Assembly (NCBI RefSeq): GCF_021168455.1
Contig: NZ_JAJOZR010000003.1
Location: 292,648 to 356,647 of the forward strand
Length of the DNA: 64,000 nucleotides
From: Ferranicluibacter quercicola
GTDB taxonomy: Bacteria; Pseudomonadota; Alphaproteobacteria; Rhizobiales; Rhizobiaceae
Reading direction: 5' to 3'
The position numbers and the translations under genes are program-made. The notes under the pieces were generated by a model. The model ran no database searches. It had not been told where the DNA came from and saw only the letters and a list, made by a program, of their open reading frames with translations. Positions 1 to 9,114 of this stretch are shown piece after piece; the stretch's first letter is position 1; each line of letters opens with the position of its first letter.

Positions 1-589
1 TGAAGAACACGGCGCTCAGGAAAATCTGAACACGCGAAAAGAAGCCCCAAAACAGCTTCCAGGGATGAAACAGGAAGGTGATGAAGGAATTTATCAGGCC
101 GATCCCAAAGGAGAAAACCGTCAGCATCAAGATCGAGACGATGATGGGTGTGAAGTCGTAGGGAATTGCGAAGCGGGAGAGCCCGAGCGCGTAAATCATC
201 ACGAAACCCAGTCCGAACATCATCGTGAAGGACAGAAATTCCACGAAACTGCGGGCAAGCGAATAATCGAGTGCCTCGATGTAGGGAATACTGGTGACCG
301 ACTTGGCAGCCTCCAGCGCCGTCGCCGTCTTCACGCTGATCGTCCGGAAAAACAGGACGGGCAGAATGCCGGTGCTGATGAAGAGGAGGAGGCTGTCTCC
401 GATCAGGAGATGCCGGTGCATGAACGTGAAGATCGCCCAATGGATGATGATGAAAACGATCGCTTCCAGCAGATCGAAGAGCTGGCCGAACGCATGTTTG
501 CTGTTGCGCAGGCGAACTTCCCGGATCGTCAGTGCGCTCACGATCCGCAGCTGCCGCGAGATCCCGACAGGAATGACACCCATGCTCAT
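1..589 (-). CDS. KpsM-type capsular polysaccharide ABC transporter permease (3' part beyond window)
   Basis: Partial gene: 196 codons are open from an ATG at 589 to the left edge with no stop. The protein begins MSMGVIPVGISRQ and has an amphipathic N-terminal stretch (SALTIREVRLRNS) typical of KpsM/Wzm permeases. Hydrophobic membrane segments follow (around FIIIHWAIFTFM, LLFISTGILPVLFF and IIVSILMLTVFSFGIG). It would be the membrane subunit of the ABC exporter moving finished capsule across the inner membrane. A GGAGAG lies 6-7 bases before the start, and the gene follows the KpsE-like gene by 24 bp on the same strand, so they are probably cotranscribed. The matching ATPase is not adjacent but on the other strand at 6926. 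Family assignment is from motif recognition; the C-terminus cannot be judged. Confidence 0.85.
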   Translation of the reverse strand, partial: MSMGVIPVGISRQLRIVSALTIREVRLRNSKHAFGQLFDLLEAIVFIIIHWAIFTFMHRHLLIGDSLLLFISTGILPVLFFRTISVKTATALEAAKSVTSIPYIEALDYSLARSFVEFLSFTMMFGLGFVMIYALGLSRFAIPYDFTPIIVSILMLTVFSFGIGLINSFITFLFHPWKLFWGFFSRVQIFLSAVFF

Positions 590-613
590 TGGCAACTCTC
601 CGGTCGCGCCAGA

Positions 614-1921
614 CTACGCGTGGTCTCTGATGCTGTAGTAGACGAGCGTCAGAACGATCCAGAGACCAAGACCCGACAGGAAGACCAGGAACGTATCGAA
701 AACGACCTTAGGATAAGCGGCGATCTGCGCGATACCGGGCTGAACATAGGTTGCCAGGTAGATCTGGTTGTTGCTGGCGAGCATGCGCGCATTTTCGTAA
801 TTCGTCAGCGACGAGGTGTAGAGCTTGGTGGCGATATCGAGATCGCTCTGGATCTTGTCATACTGCGTCATCAACTGCGCATCGGCCAGCATAGCGGGGT
901 TCGAACCGCCCGAACTGCCGTCGCCCGACGAGCGAACCTGAGACTGGAGACGATCCAGTTCCTGCTGCGTGGCGTTGATCTGGGACTTGAGGACCGTCAG
1001 CCGCGGCGACTTGGCATCCATGTAGCTTCCGAGCGCCGTGTACTGCGCCTGCAGGTCCGCGAGGCTGCCATGCAGCTTGGTGATCAGCTGGATCTTGCCG
1101 TCGGCTTCCTTGCGCGCGTCGATGCTCTTCTGGCCGGTGCGAAGCTCCGTTTCCTGGCTGCGGACATTGGTCAGCCGGGCTTCGGAACGATCGAGCTCAG
1201 CCTTGGCGAAGGCGAGCTGGCTCTGGCGGGCTTTTTCGGACAGGTCGTTGACCAGCTTTTCGCAAAGATCCTTCAGCGCCGTTGAGATACGGAAGGCGTC
1301 CTGCGGCGAGAAGGCCGCCACTTCGATCGTGTTGATCCCCGTGGTCAGATCATAGCTCGTCGAAAGCCGCTTGTTCCAGTAACTGACAAGCCCTTCGAGG
1401 GACACATCCGAGCTGAGGCGCGACAGAAAATCGACATCGGGGCGCGAATAGATCTCCCGCAACCCGACGTCCTTCTCCAGCGACTCGACCGCATCGCGGC
1501 TCATGGCGTAGTCGGAAACGATATAGCTGTTCGACATCGTCAGTGCGAGTTCGGCAGCGCTCGAGCCGCTTCCGCCTTCGCCCGGACGTACCGAGAAGCG
1601 AAACTCCGAGACATACCGCGGCGACGCGACGGCAGCGTAGTAAAGGCCGCCAATGATGGTGGGGATGACGACAACCAGCAGAAAAGCGAGCTTGGCGCCG
1701 GAAAAGCCGCCCTTCGCCTTGGTGACGAAGCCGGTCATCTTTTCGGATTTATAGGTAACCGTGGTCTTGCGGACCGGCTTTGCCGGAAGATCGGGCATGC
1801 GCTTGGGCGCAGCCGCCATCTGGCGGTTCGGTCGAACCTCATCCAGCCTTAGAACAAGTGCGCCATCTTCCTGCCGTGATTTCAGCTTGTCGGCTCTCGC
1901 GGTCTTGGACGCGTCGCTCAT
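614..1921 (-). CDS. Capsule polysaccharide export inner-membrane protein (KpsE/CtrB-like PCP)
   Basis: 435 aa. A polysaccharide co-polymerase/adaptor thought to link the inner-membrane ABC exporter to the outer-membrane channel. There is a Lys/Arg-rich cytoplasmic tail of about 80 residues, a transmembrane helix (LAFLLVVVIPTIIGGLYY), a large periplasmic part opening with SPRYVSEFRFSVR (typical Wzz/KpsE start), long heptad-like coiled coil in the middle (KAELDRSEARLTNVRSQETE region), a Ser/Gly-rich linker and a C-terminal helix (FDTFLVFLSGLGLWIVLTLV). A longer open frame reaches 1969, but ATG 1921 has AGGAG six bases upstream, which decides the start. It lies between the OPX lipoprotein gene and the kpsM-like gene, the usual export-module order. 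Confidence 0.88.
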   Translation of the reverse strand: MSDASKTARADKLKSRQEDGALVLRLDEVRPNRQMAAAPKRMPDLPAKPVRKTTVTYKSEKMTGFVTKAKGGFSGAKLAFLLVVVIPTIIGGLYYAAVASPRYVSEFRFSVRPGEGGSGSSAAELALTMSNSYIVSDYAMSRDAVESLEKDVGLREIYSRPDVDFLSRLSSDVSLEGLVSYWNKRLSTSYDLTTGINTIEVAAFSPQDAFRISTALKDLCEKLVNDLSEKARQSQLAFAKAELDRSEARLTNVRSQETELRTGQKSIDARKEADGKIQLITKLHGSLADLQAQYTALGSYMDAKSPRLTVLKSQINATQQELDRLQSQVRSSGDGSSGGSNPAMLADAQLMTQYDKIQSDLDIATKLYTSSLTNYENARMLASNNQIYLATYVQPGIAQIAAYPKVVFDTFLVFLSGLGLWIVLTLVYYSIRDHA

Positions 1922-2044
1922 TGGCACTCCTGAAGGGGTCTTCGGCCTGTCTGTCAGCATGTATACCATGCCTTACGGCCATTCGGAAGATCGCCGCGAC
2001 AAAGCGTGGCGATCCTGTCCAGAGTCAGCTTCTGCCCGGAGATG

Positions 2045-2073
2045 AAGGCATTATTGCGGCGCAGCAATGCCTT
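2045..2073. other. Intercistronic stem-loop between the OPX and PCP genes
   Basis: An 8-bp perfect inverted repeat (AAGGCATT / AATGCCTT) closes a 13-nt loop directly after the stop of the export lipoprotein gene (2085). There is no T-run, so it looks more like an mRNA-processing or attenuation hairpin than a full terminator. Function is inferred only from position. Confidence 0.4.
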
Positions 2074-2084
2074 CGTGGTCCGGC

Positions 2085-3239
2085 TTACTTGAAGGTGTTC
2101 AGCGTGCTGCCGACGGAGGCGGCCTGTGCGACGGGCGCTGCCGTCGAGCTGACCAGGGTCGCGAACTTACGCACCTCGGCCAGCGAGGAGTTGGCGATGT
2201 AAATCAGGTCGCGGTTGCGCAGGCTGAAGCCCTTGAGAAGGAAGAAGCCGTTCGGGTCCTTCAGGTCGATCTGGTAGATGACGTTCGTCGTTGCGCCCGA
2301 CGATGCGACCTTGCCCGGCACCATGCGCTGCACCAGCGACGTCGGCTCGGTACGGTAGATGAAGACGCCGCGCGCATTGGCCCGCTCGTCATTCAAACCG
2401 CCCACCTTGGCAAGCGCCTGGTTGAGGAAGAGCTGCGATTCATCGAACTGGATGGATGCATTGGCCGTCGCCGCGCCGAACACGGTGAAGCTTCGCGGCT
2501 GGCGGATGAGCGCAATGACGTCGTCCGACTGGACGTAGATGTTCTCGCTCGGGTCCGAGATCAGCCGCTCCATGGGAACGGTTTCCGTGCGTCGTCCGCG
2601 CGTGATCTGGACGGAGAGCTGATGCGATTCGATGCGCGGTCCGCCGGCCATGGCGATGACGTCGAGCAGCTTTTCGCCCCGGGGGGAAAGAGCGATGCGG
2701 CCGCTGCTGGCGACTTCGCCGGTGACGGTCACCGTGTTGGAAACGTTCTTGACGACGCTGACGAGAACCTGCGGCTGGATGGCAATGCGCGCGAGGGCAT
2801 TCTCGATGGCGGTCTTGACCTGCTGCGGCGTGCGGTTGGCAGCCTGCACGGTGCCGGCATAGGGCACGGAGATCGTGCCGGATTCGGAGACCGGCTGCTC
2901 GGGTATCTGCGTCCCGCCCTTCGACGAACCGCCGGAGAAGAGACCGTCAGGCGACGCTTCCCAAATGGAGACGACGACCGTGTCGCCGACGCCGATGATG
3001 GACGAGCTTCGCTTGCGCGCATTGCCGAGCGTTTCGGCGAGCTGCGTGTCGAGGCTGCTGGAGAGAAGCGAGACGATGCCCGGCGTGACCGGAATGACCG
3101 TGTACGGAGAATAGCTATCCTTGGCTTCCTGAAGAATCTGCCCGGAGCTCGGCCCGGAACTCGGCATGACCGTGCAGGACGTGGTGCTCAGGCAGATAGC
3201 GGCCAGCGACAAACTGGTGAATTTGGTCAAGAACGGCAT
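2085..3239 (-). CDS. Outer-membrane polysaccharide export lipoprotein (Wza/KpsD, OPX family)
   Basis: 384 aa. Predicted to form the outer-membrane/periplasmic channel for capsule export. It starts with a lipoprotein signal peptide ending in a lipobox (LSTTSC), followed by a poly_export domain (around SIWEASPDGLFSGG ... SGTISVPYAGTVQAANRTPQ) and SLBB-like repeats (VTVTGEVASSGRIALSPRG; FTVFGAATANASIQFDES). A TTG in frame at 3251 would overlap the Shine-Dalgarno; ATG 3239 with GAGG about six bases upstream is the better start. It is followed by the KpsE-like gene and preceded by the pyruvyl transferase pair on the same strand. The family is clear; the exact capsule type is not. Confidence 0.88.
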   Translation of the reverse strand: MPFLTKFTSLSLAAICLSTTSCTVMPSSGPSSGQILQEAKDSYSPYTVIPVTPGIVSLLSSSLDTQLAETLGNARKRSSSIIGVGDTVVVSIWEASPDGLFSGGSSKGGTQIPEQPVSESGTISVPYAGTVQAANRTPQQVKTAIENALARIAIQPQVLVSVVKNVSNTVTVTGEVASSGRIALSPRGEKLLDVIAMAGGPRIESHQLSVQITRGRRTETVPMERLISDPSENIYVQSDDVIALIRQPRSFTVFGAATANASIQFDESQLFLNQALAKVGGLNDERANARGVFIYRTEPTSLVQRMVPGKVASSGATTNVIYQIDLKDPNGFFLLKGFSLRNRDLIYIANSSLAEVRKFATLVSSTAAPVAQAASVGSTLNTFK

Positions 3240-3398
3240 GGGCACCCTCAAGCGCAGATCCTTCAGACGAAGACGATCTGCTCCCCCGAAATAGCGGTGT
3301 CGTTTTGGTTATCTCAACACCAACTGGTAAACAATGACTTCAAGGTCGCACCAAACAAAAACAAGCAGGCCTCTGCAAAAAGAGCACAGTGCCTGAGG

Positions 3399-4454
3399 TC
3401 AGTATCGGTTGGACTCCAGGATTTCCGGCGGACAGGTCCACACGGAGTCCTTGAATTTTACGGCCTTGCGCAGCGGAAATGCCTTGAACAGCGCTTCTCC
3501 GGTATAGGTCAGTCCCTTCCAGTTTCGATCGATGAAGCCTATGGCGTCGGCCCAATCGGTTGGTTCCATCAATGGCTGAAGATAGCTCAGCACGGTCTCG
3601 CGATCGGCGCCGCCATAAAAGTCGATCATGCGATGATCGATCGGCTGCGGGCCGTCGAAAGGCAAGGCGGCAGCCTCACCGCGCCCGGTCGAAAACCAGG
3701 CGCAAGGGATGTTGTAGGTTTCAGCTATGACCAAACCGTGAAGACTGGTCGAGAGAATCCGGCGGCAGGCGGCGATCTCGCGCACCTTGCGCTCGAAACC
3801 CTCCATGGTCGCATCCGTGTAGGTGTTGATGATCGTAATATCGTCAGCCAGCTCTGACGGAATGGCATAGCGGGTCAGCTGCGCCTTGACGCTTGCCACC
3901 GCCGTCGCCTCGTCGAGCTCCGAGATATGCACGATCACGCCCAGCTCGTGGCGCTTCTTAAGGTCCGGAAACGGAAAGATGCGCGGCAGGAACCAGACGG
4001 GATCGCCGAAGACATCGGGCACATCGAGACCCAGAGCCCGCAGACCGGTGGCCGTCTGCCGTCCACGCACCGCGTGCACGACGAGCTCCGTCTCCGGTGG
4101 AACGGCATAGGGCGAGAGGGCGCCCGAGGGACCGCGGTTGAGGTCGAACCCCGTACCCCACAGATGCACCCGCGCGCCCTGCTGAGCATGCCCGATGGTG
4201 CCGACGGCCGCCAGTCTTTCCCGTGGCTGATCGAACGCCGCCGGCTCGATCCGCAGGCCGGACATGACGGAGACGACCACGGCACTCAAGGCATCGCCCA
4301 GATTGGCATCGGGGTGCCGGTCCGTCGTCCAGACCCAGGAGAGGCGCACGGCTTCGGCCGCACCCCGGTCGCCTGTCACCAGAGCGCCGGACGCTGCCGA
4401 TCTGTCGGGAGAGACGGAACGACGAAAAAGTCTTCTTGCTGCTTTTAAAGGCAC
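3399..4454 (-). CDS. Polysaccharide pyruvyl transferase family protein, copy 1
   Basis: 351 aa. PF04230-type protein. Family members add pyruvate ketals from phosphoenolpyruvate to sugar residues of exo- or capsular polysaccharides, giving them negative charge. Visible landmarks are the N-terminal NLGDALSAVVVSVMSGL, a central FGDPVWFLPRIFPF, and the conserved STSLHGLVIAETYNIPCAWF, where the His sits in the presumed active site. The start is GTG 4454 with GGAG six bases upstream; it lies one base after the stop of copy 2, so the pair is translationally coupled. It is clearly paralogous to the proteins at 4456-5568 and 11179-12240. Substrate sugar is unknown. Confidence 0.82.
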   Translation of the reverse strand: MPLKAARRLFRRSVSPDRSAASGALVTGDRGAAEAVRLSWVWTTDRHPDANLGDALSAVVVSVMSGLRIEPAAFDQPRERLAAVGTIGHAQQGARVHLWGTGFDLNRGPSGALSPYAVPPETELVVHAVRGRQTATGLRALGLDVPDVFGDPVWFLPRIFPFPDLKKRHELGVIVHISELDEATAVASVKAQLTRYAIPSELADDITIINTYTDATMEGFERKVREIAACRRILSTSLHGLVIAETYNIPCAWFSTGRGEAAALPFDGPQPIDHRMIDFYGGADRETVLSYLQPLMEPTDWADAIGFIDRNWKGLTYTGEALFKAFPLRKAVKFKDSVWTCPPEILESNRY

Positions 4455-4455
4455 G

Positions 4456-5568
4456 TCAAACTCCGCTCAGGCCACGGGCGTGCGCCGCCAGTTTCGAAAG
4501 CCAGCCGCGCGATGGCGGCACGCCTTCGGTCGGCGGCCGGTGACGCTCCATGGGAAGCGAAGCAATGAGGGGATGGTCGAAGGCGCTGCCGGTCGGGCCC
4601 TTGTCGAGCATGGTTCCGGGCAAGGGGAAGGCTTCGATCAGATCCTCTCCGGTGAACGTCTTCTGGTACCAGATGTCGTCGATCGCCCGGATCAGCGTGC
4701 CCCAGTCCGTCGCTGCGCGACGGGGCTGGTACCAGACATCGAGACTGTCCTGACCGATGCCCTGATAGAGATCGACGAAACGCAGGTCGAGGCCCTCCTC
4801 CCCCATCAGGTCGATCTTGCCCGGACCGGCCACTGCCGCCCGCGGCGAAAAGTAAAGACAGGGGATACCGTAGGATTCGGCAAAGACCATGCCGTGAAGG
4901 CTGGTCGAGACGATCCGCTTGCTGGAGAGGATCTCGTCGAGCCGGTCTCGCAGCGATCCGACGGAAATCGGGGTCACCGTATTGATCAGACGGACGCTCG
5001 CCTTGTCAGCCTCCGATACATGGTGGCGCACGGATTCGGGCTTGGGATGCGCTTCATAAGCACGATCTTCCAGCTCCGACAAATGCAGGATAACGCCGAG
5101 TTCGCAGGTCTTTTCCACCGGCGCGGTGTGAAACCGCGGCAGCAGCCAGAGCGGATCGCCGAAGACGCCGGCGCCTTGTGCGTCGGGGGCCAGAAGGCGG
5201 CGGCTGAAAGGCCCGCGCGTCGCATAGGTGGTGATCCGGGTGTCCGCCGGCGTGCGATAGGCGATCTTCGGCTTGTCGCCCTGATGCGGATTGAGATTGG
5301 GCGAGGTTCCCGTTCCCCAGAAGGAGACATCGCCGCCCGCAAACATATGTCCGATCGTGCCGACAGCGGCCAGCCGTGTCGCCTGGGATTTGGCAGCCAT
5401 GTGGTGCACCGGCAGGCCGGACATCATCGAAACGATGACGGCAGACAGGGCATCGCCGAGGTTGAGATAGGATTCCTTACCCGTCGTGGTCACCCAGGAG
5501 AGCGGAATGCTGCCCTCCGCTCCAACAATATCAATAAGTTCTTGAGACAAATTCCACCATTGCGGCAT
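4456..5568 (-). CDS. Polysaccharide pyruvyl transferase family protein, copy 2
   Basis: About 370 aa. Paralogue of the downstream gene, with the same landmarks: SIPLSWVTTTGKESYLNLGDALSAVIVSMMSGLP split over the N-terminus, FGDPLWLLPRFHTAP in the middle, and STSLHGMVFAESYGIPCLYF as the His-containing motif. The open frame continues upstream to 5958, but that part overlaps the divergent glycosyltransferase and has the Arg-rich composition of an antisense shadow. I chose ATG 5568 because aligning with copy 3 puts the natural N-terminus just before the PLSW motif; no strong ribosome site is visible there, so the exact start is uncertain. First gene of the leftward capsule-export operon. Confidence 0.78.
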   Translation of the reverse strand: MPQWWNLSQELIDIVGAEGSIPLSWVTTTGKESYLNLGDALSAVIVSMMSGLPVHHMAAKSQATRLAAVGTIGHMFAGGDVSFWGTGTSPNLNPHQGDKPKIAYRTPADTRITTYATRGPFSRRLLAPDAQGAGVFGDPLWLLPRFHTAPVEKTCELGVILHLSELEDRAYEAHPKPESVRHHVSEADKASVRLINTVTPISVGSLRDRLDEILSSKRIVSTSLHGMVFAESYGIPCLYFSPRAAVAGPGKIDLMGEEGLDLRFVDLYQGIGQDSLDVWYQPRRAATDWGTLIRAIDDIWYQKTFTGEDLIEAFPLPGTMLDKGPTGSAFDHPLIASLPMERHRPPTEGVPPSRGWLSKLAAHARGLSGV

Positions 5569-5747
5569 TATTGAAATGGGCTTACCGGCCGCCCGGTATC
5601 GCCTAGGCCCTTCGGCCGAGCGTATACCATAGGCGATTAGTGTGCGAAAGTGGCGCGAGTAAGCCCATCCTTGCGGGGTGATCCCGCGCTTTTCGACCGG
5701 CTTTGCGCGACCCGCACGCGCGCAGCCGCAACGCCTGACGAGAGTCC

Positions 5748-6929
5748 ATGTATCGCCTTTCCATGACGCCGCTGACGATCGAGACGCCGAGCGTGCTCTT
5801 CGATCTTTCGCGACTGGTGCGCAGTCGCCACAAGCCGTTCGGCACCGGCGTCGATCGCATCGACCTCGCCATCGGCCTCGATCTCGTCGCCCGCTTCGGC
5901 ACCGACTGCCATTTTCTGCACGCCGGCATCCACGGTATCTGCCGGCTCGATCAGGCATTGGGTCGCGCCGTGCTGCGCCATCTCGATGCGGCCTGGAACG
6001 GCAGTCCCGGCGAACGCTTGGGAAAGACCGCCGACTGGCGGCTCTCGGTCCTGCCCTTCCTCGATCGCAGAGCGCATGGCGTCCCCCGCTCGATCGTCAA
6101 CCCGCAGACCACCTATGTCGTCGCGTCCCATTCCGGCCTCGGCAAGGTGAAGGGCGGGATGAAGCGGCTCGATCCCCGAGCCGAGATGAAGCGCGTCGTC
6201 TATATCCACGATCTCATCCCGGTCGATTTCCCGGAATATCAGCGGCCACAGACCTACAAGCAGTTCACTGCCTATCTCGATGAGCTTTTCGATGCGCCGG
6301 TTCAGGTCGTCGCGAATTCGAAGGATACGGCGTTGCGCATGCAGGCCTATGCCGCAGCGCAGGGCATGCGGCTGTCCGGCACGCAGGTGATCATCCCTAC
6401 GCTCACATTCGGTGCCGCCGCCTCGGCCACGGTCGCCCCCTCCGTTCGCGCCGTGATCGAGGATCGGCGTCCCTATTTCGTGACGCTCGGCACCATCGAA
6501 CCCAGAAAAAACCATCTTCTGCTGCTGGAGATCTGGCGCATGATGGCGGATCGACAGGAGATCCCGCGCCTGTGCATCATCGGCAAGCGCGGATGGGAAA
6601 ACGAGAACGTCATCGACATGCTGGAGCGGTCGCCGGCGATTCGCGCGCATGTGCTGGAATTCGGCGCTCTTGGCGATCACGAGGTTCAGTCGCTGCTCAG
6701 GGGCGCGCGAGCCCTGCTCTTCCCCTCCTTTGCGGAAGGGCTCGGCATTCCTCTTCTGGAAGCGGGCGCGCTCGGCGTTCCCGCCATCGTGTCGGACATT
6801 CCCGTGTTTCACGAGATTGCGCCTTCGGATACTGTCTTTCTCAACCCGATCGACGGTTTGGGATGGATGCGCGAGATCCTTGCCCGGAGCGGGGAAGGCG
6901 GAACAAACGAGACGGAAGACCAGGCGTGA
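5748..6929 (+). CDS. Glycosyltransferase family 4 (GT-B fold), capsule cluster
   Basis: 393 aa. Likely adds a sugar during capsule repeat or linker synthesis on the cytoplasmic face. The C-terminal nucleotide-sugar domain shows VTLGTIEPRKNH at the start of the second Rossmann domain, CIIGKRGWEN, and the E-x7-E signature in EGLGIPLLEA. The N-terminal acceptor domain has YIHDLIPVDFPEY. ATG 5748 (weak AGAG upstream) and ATG 5763 are both possible starts. The gene is divergent from the pyruvyl transferase pair, with about 180 bp between them as a shared promoter region. It overlaps the KpsT-like gene by four bases (GTGA), so the rightward genes form an operon. Donor and acceptor cannot be read from sequence. 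Confidence 0.85.
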   Translation: MYRLSMTPLTIETPSVLFDLSRLVRSRHKPFGTGVDRIDLAIGLDLVARFGTDCHFLHAGIHGICRLDQALGRAVLRHLDAAWNGSPGERLGKTADWRLSVLPFLDRRAHGVPRSIVNPQTTYVVASHSGLGKVKGGMKRLDPRAEMKRVVYIHDLIPVDFPEYQRPQTYKQFTAYLDELFDAPVQVVANSKDTALRMQAYAAAQGMRLSGTQVIIPTLTFGAAASATVAPSVRAVIEDRRPYFVTLGTIEPRKNHLLLLEIWRMMADRQEIPRLCIIGKRGWENENVIDMLERSPAIRAHVLEFGALGDHEVQSLLRGARALLFPSFAEGLGIPLLEAGALGVPAIVSDIPVFHEIAPSDTVFLNPIDGLGWMREILARSGEGGTNETEDQA

Positions 6930-7651
6930 GCATCACCTTTACCAATGTGCATAAGACGCTTCGTCAGAAGAACGAGAAGACGAAGGTGCTGGAGGATGCG
7001 AGCGCCCTGTTCCCGGGCGACAGGATCACGGGCATCCTCTCGCCGCCCGGCGGCGGAAAGTCGACCACCGTGCAACTGACGACGGGCAAGCTTCGCCCGG
7101 ACCTCGGCAGCGTGCGCCGGGAATCGCTCGTTTCCTTCCCCGTGGCCGGCGGCGGTGTTTTCAACAACGCGCTCACGGGGCGGGAGAACCTGGCCTTTCT
7201 GTGCCGCGTCTTCGGCTTCGATCCCCTGCCGATCATCCGCTTCGTGATCGACTTTGCCGAGGTGGGCAAAGCGATAGACAAGCCGATGAAGCTGCTCAAT
7301 CGCGACGAACGCACGCGCCTGCTGTTCACCTCATGCTATGCGATACCATTCGAAACCTATATCGTCGACGAGACGCTTCTGGGTGGCCGTGGTGCGTTTC
7401 GCGAGCGATGCGTGGAACTGGTCGAGGAGCGGATGCAGACCTCGGGCTTCCTGATCTTCACCTCGTCGCCCGTGCTGCTGCGCCGCTACTGCAACGCATT
7501 CTTCACCATAGACCGCATGAAAATCACACCGATGCACAGCACCGACGATGCCGTGGCCGCCATCGGCGAGGATCGCCTGAAGTTCGGCGCCGGCGATATC
7601 GAAGGCATCGACGAGAGCAGCGACGATACCTCCGTGATCAATCCGGGATGA
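6926..7651 (+). CDS. KpsT-like polysaccharide ABC transporter ATPase, degenerate motifs
   Basis: 241 aa. It occupies the place of the KpsT ATPase that should power export with the KpsM permease at 1-589. The overall KpsT pattern is visible: P-loop region PPGGGKSTTVQL, SFPVAGGGVFNNALTGRENLAF, Walker B-like YIVDE. Several catalytic elements differ from KpsT. The first P-loop Gly/Ala is Ser, the ABC signature (SSGM in E. coli KpsT) reads NRDE, the D-loop position reads GGR, and the switch-His region (VSHS) reads FTSS. A Ser/Asp-rich tail of about 25 residues follows. Start is GTG 6926 overlapping the upstream stop, with GGAAG upstream; an earlier in-frame extension to 6572 is a shadow. ATPase activity is therefore questionable even though position and fold fit. 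Confidence 0.8.
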   Translation: MSITFTNVHKTLRQKNEKTKVLEDASALFPGDRITGILSPPGGGKSTTVQLTTGKLRPDLGSVRRESLVSFPVAGGGVFNNALTGRENLAFLCRVFGFDPLPIIRFVIDFAEVGKAIDKPMKLLNRDERTRLLFTSCYAIPFETYIVDETLLGGRGAFRERCVELVEERMQTSGFLIFTSSPVLLRRYCNAFFTIDRMKITPMHSTDDAVAAIGEDRLKFGAGDIEGIDESSDDTSVINPG

Positions 7652-8994
7652 TGCCGGCCAACGATCCACAGGGGCAAAAGGGAGCCGCCCCGGAGAACCG
7701 TCCGGTCCTCACCTATGCCTTTCATATGCAGGCCTGGAAACGGGAGGTGCTGCGCCGCTATTTTCCGATGCGGACCTTCGTCTTCGTTCCCTTCTTCCTC
7801 AGCGAGACCCGGCTTCGCACGGAATGGCTGGACCGGATCGATCTCGCTGCTTTGCCCGAGTTTTTCGTTTGGAGTCTCAACCTGCCGGAGACGGTTCGGG
7901 CCTTTGCGGACCGCAACGCCATTCCGGTCCATGTCGTGGAGGATGGCTTCATCCGCTCGGCCGTGCCGCATGCCGGCCGCACGCCGCCCCTGTCGCTGAT
8001 CGTGGACAGGCAGACGGCCTATTTCGACAGCCGGACCGCCTCCGATCTCGAAGACATCCTCCAGCATTACGACTTCGACGCAGACCCTCTCCTGATGGAC
8101 CGGGCGCGCAACGGGATGGCGCTGCTTCTGTCGACAGGGATCAGCAAATACAACGCCCCCTTGCGTGAGATCGCCTTGCCCTACGGACCCAAGCGCAAGC
8201 GACGGGTGCTCGCACTGGGCCAGGTGGATGGCGATGCGTCGATCCGATTCGGCTGCCCGCGGCCCGTGACCAACGAGGACATGGTGCGGCAGGCCGTTGC
8301 CGAGAACCCCGATGCCGAGGTGATCTACAAGCCGCATCCCGACGTGCTGAACGGCGTTCGAAGCTCGTCGGCCGACCTTTCCGAACTTTCGCGAATCTGT
8401 ACGATCCTGACCGACCGCATTCCCCTGGCCCGCGCGTTCGAGACGATCGACCATGTCTATGCCATCACGTCGCTTGCCGGGTTCGAGGCGCTGCTGCGGC
8501 GGCTGCCCGTGACCGTTCTCGGCCTGCCCTTCTATGCCGGATGGGGCCTGACGGAAGACCGGCAGACGACGCCACGCCGGCAGCGGCGCTTGACCATCGA
8601 GCAGATGTTCGCCGCGACCTATCTGCTATATCCCCGTTATTTCGCGCCGCAGACGGGTGAGGCGACGACGTTCGAGGCCGTCATCGGCGATCTCCGCCAT
8701 CCCGTCGCACCCGCTTTTGCGTATCGGAACCCGCCTTCCTGGCAGGCCTCAGGTGCATACGGGCTTCTGGGCTGGCGCCACGCGCTGGCGCCGGTCGTTG
8801 CCGCTGCCGTCAGGCGTGTCGCAACGGCCGAAGATGCGGATTACTACCGGCACTACCCGATCGACTTCTTCCGCGAGCGGCCCGAACGCGCCTTCCGCGC
8901 CATCGGACGCCTGCTTTATCCGCTCGACGAGGGACCGGACCGACAGAGCGATGCACCCTTCCGGTTGCTTCCGGAAGGTCAATCGCCTAGATAG
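7648..8994 (+). CDS. KpsC-like capsular polysaccharide (beta-Kdo) transferase
   Basis: 448 aa. Capsule_synth family (PF05159). KpsC/KpsS proteins build the poly-beta-Kdo linker on phosphatidylglycerol that anchors group 2 capsules. Family motifs seen: VVEDGFIRSA, PLSLIVDRQTAYFDS, LALGQVDGDASIRFG, IYKPHPDVLNG and SLAGFEALLRRLPVTVLG with GLPFYAGWGLTED. E. coli KpsC is roughly 675 aa with two catalytic halves; this protein has one such unit plus a C-terminal extension, so it may catalyse only one linkage. Start ATG 7648 overlaps the KpsT-like stop (ATGA). It supports a Kdo-linked capsule exported by the ABC route. Confidence 0.85.
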   Translation: MMPANDPQGQKGAAPENRPVLTYAFHMQAWKREVLRRYFPMRTFVFVPFFLSETRLRTEWLDRIDLAALPEFFVWSLNLPETVRAFADRNAIPVHVVEDGFIRSAVPHAGRTPPLSLIVDRQTAYFDSRTASDLEDILQHYDFDADPLLMDRARNGMALLLSTGISKYNAPLREIALPYGPKRKRRVLALGQVDGDASIRFGCPRPVTNEDMVRQAVAENPDAEVIYKPHPDVLNGVRSSSADLSELSRICTILTDRIPLARAFETIDHVYAITSLAGFEALLRRLPVTVLGLPFYAGWGLTEDRQTTPRRQRRLTIEQMFAATYLLYPRYFAPQTGEATTFEAVIGDLRHPVAPAFAYRNPPSWQASGAYGLLGWRHALAPVVAAAVRRVATAEDADYYRHYPIDFFRERPERAFRAIGRLLYPLDEGPDRQSDAPFRLLPEGQSPR

Positions 8995-9114
8995 CCAACG
9001 CAGTTTCGCTTCAGGACGCGGTCTTCCCATCCTTACAGACACATCTCCCCTCGAGATGTGGGCTTGCCGCCCGCACCGCATCCGAAGGGACGAAGACAGG
9101 ACGATAAGCATTCG

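Noticed and set aside
2067..3857. 596-codon open frame on the plus strand opposite the export lipoprotein
   Set aside because: Antisense shadow of real minus-strand genes in GC-rich DNA; Arg/Asp-rich sequence without domains or ribosome site.
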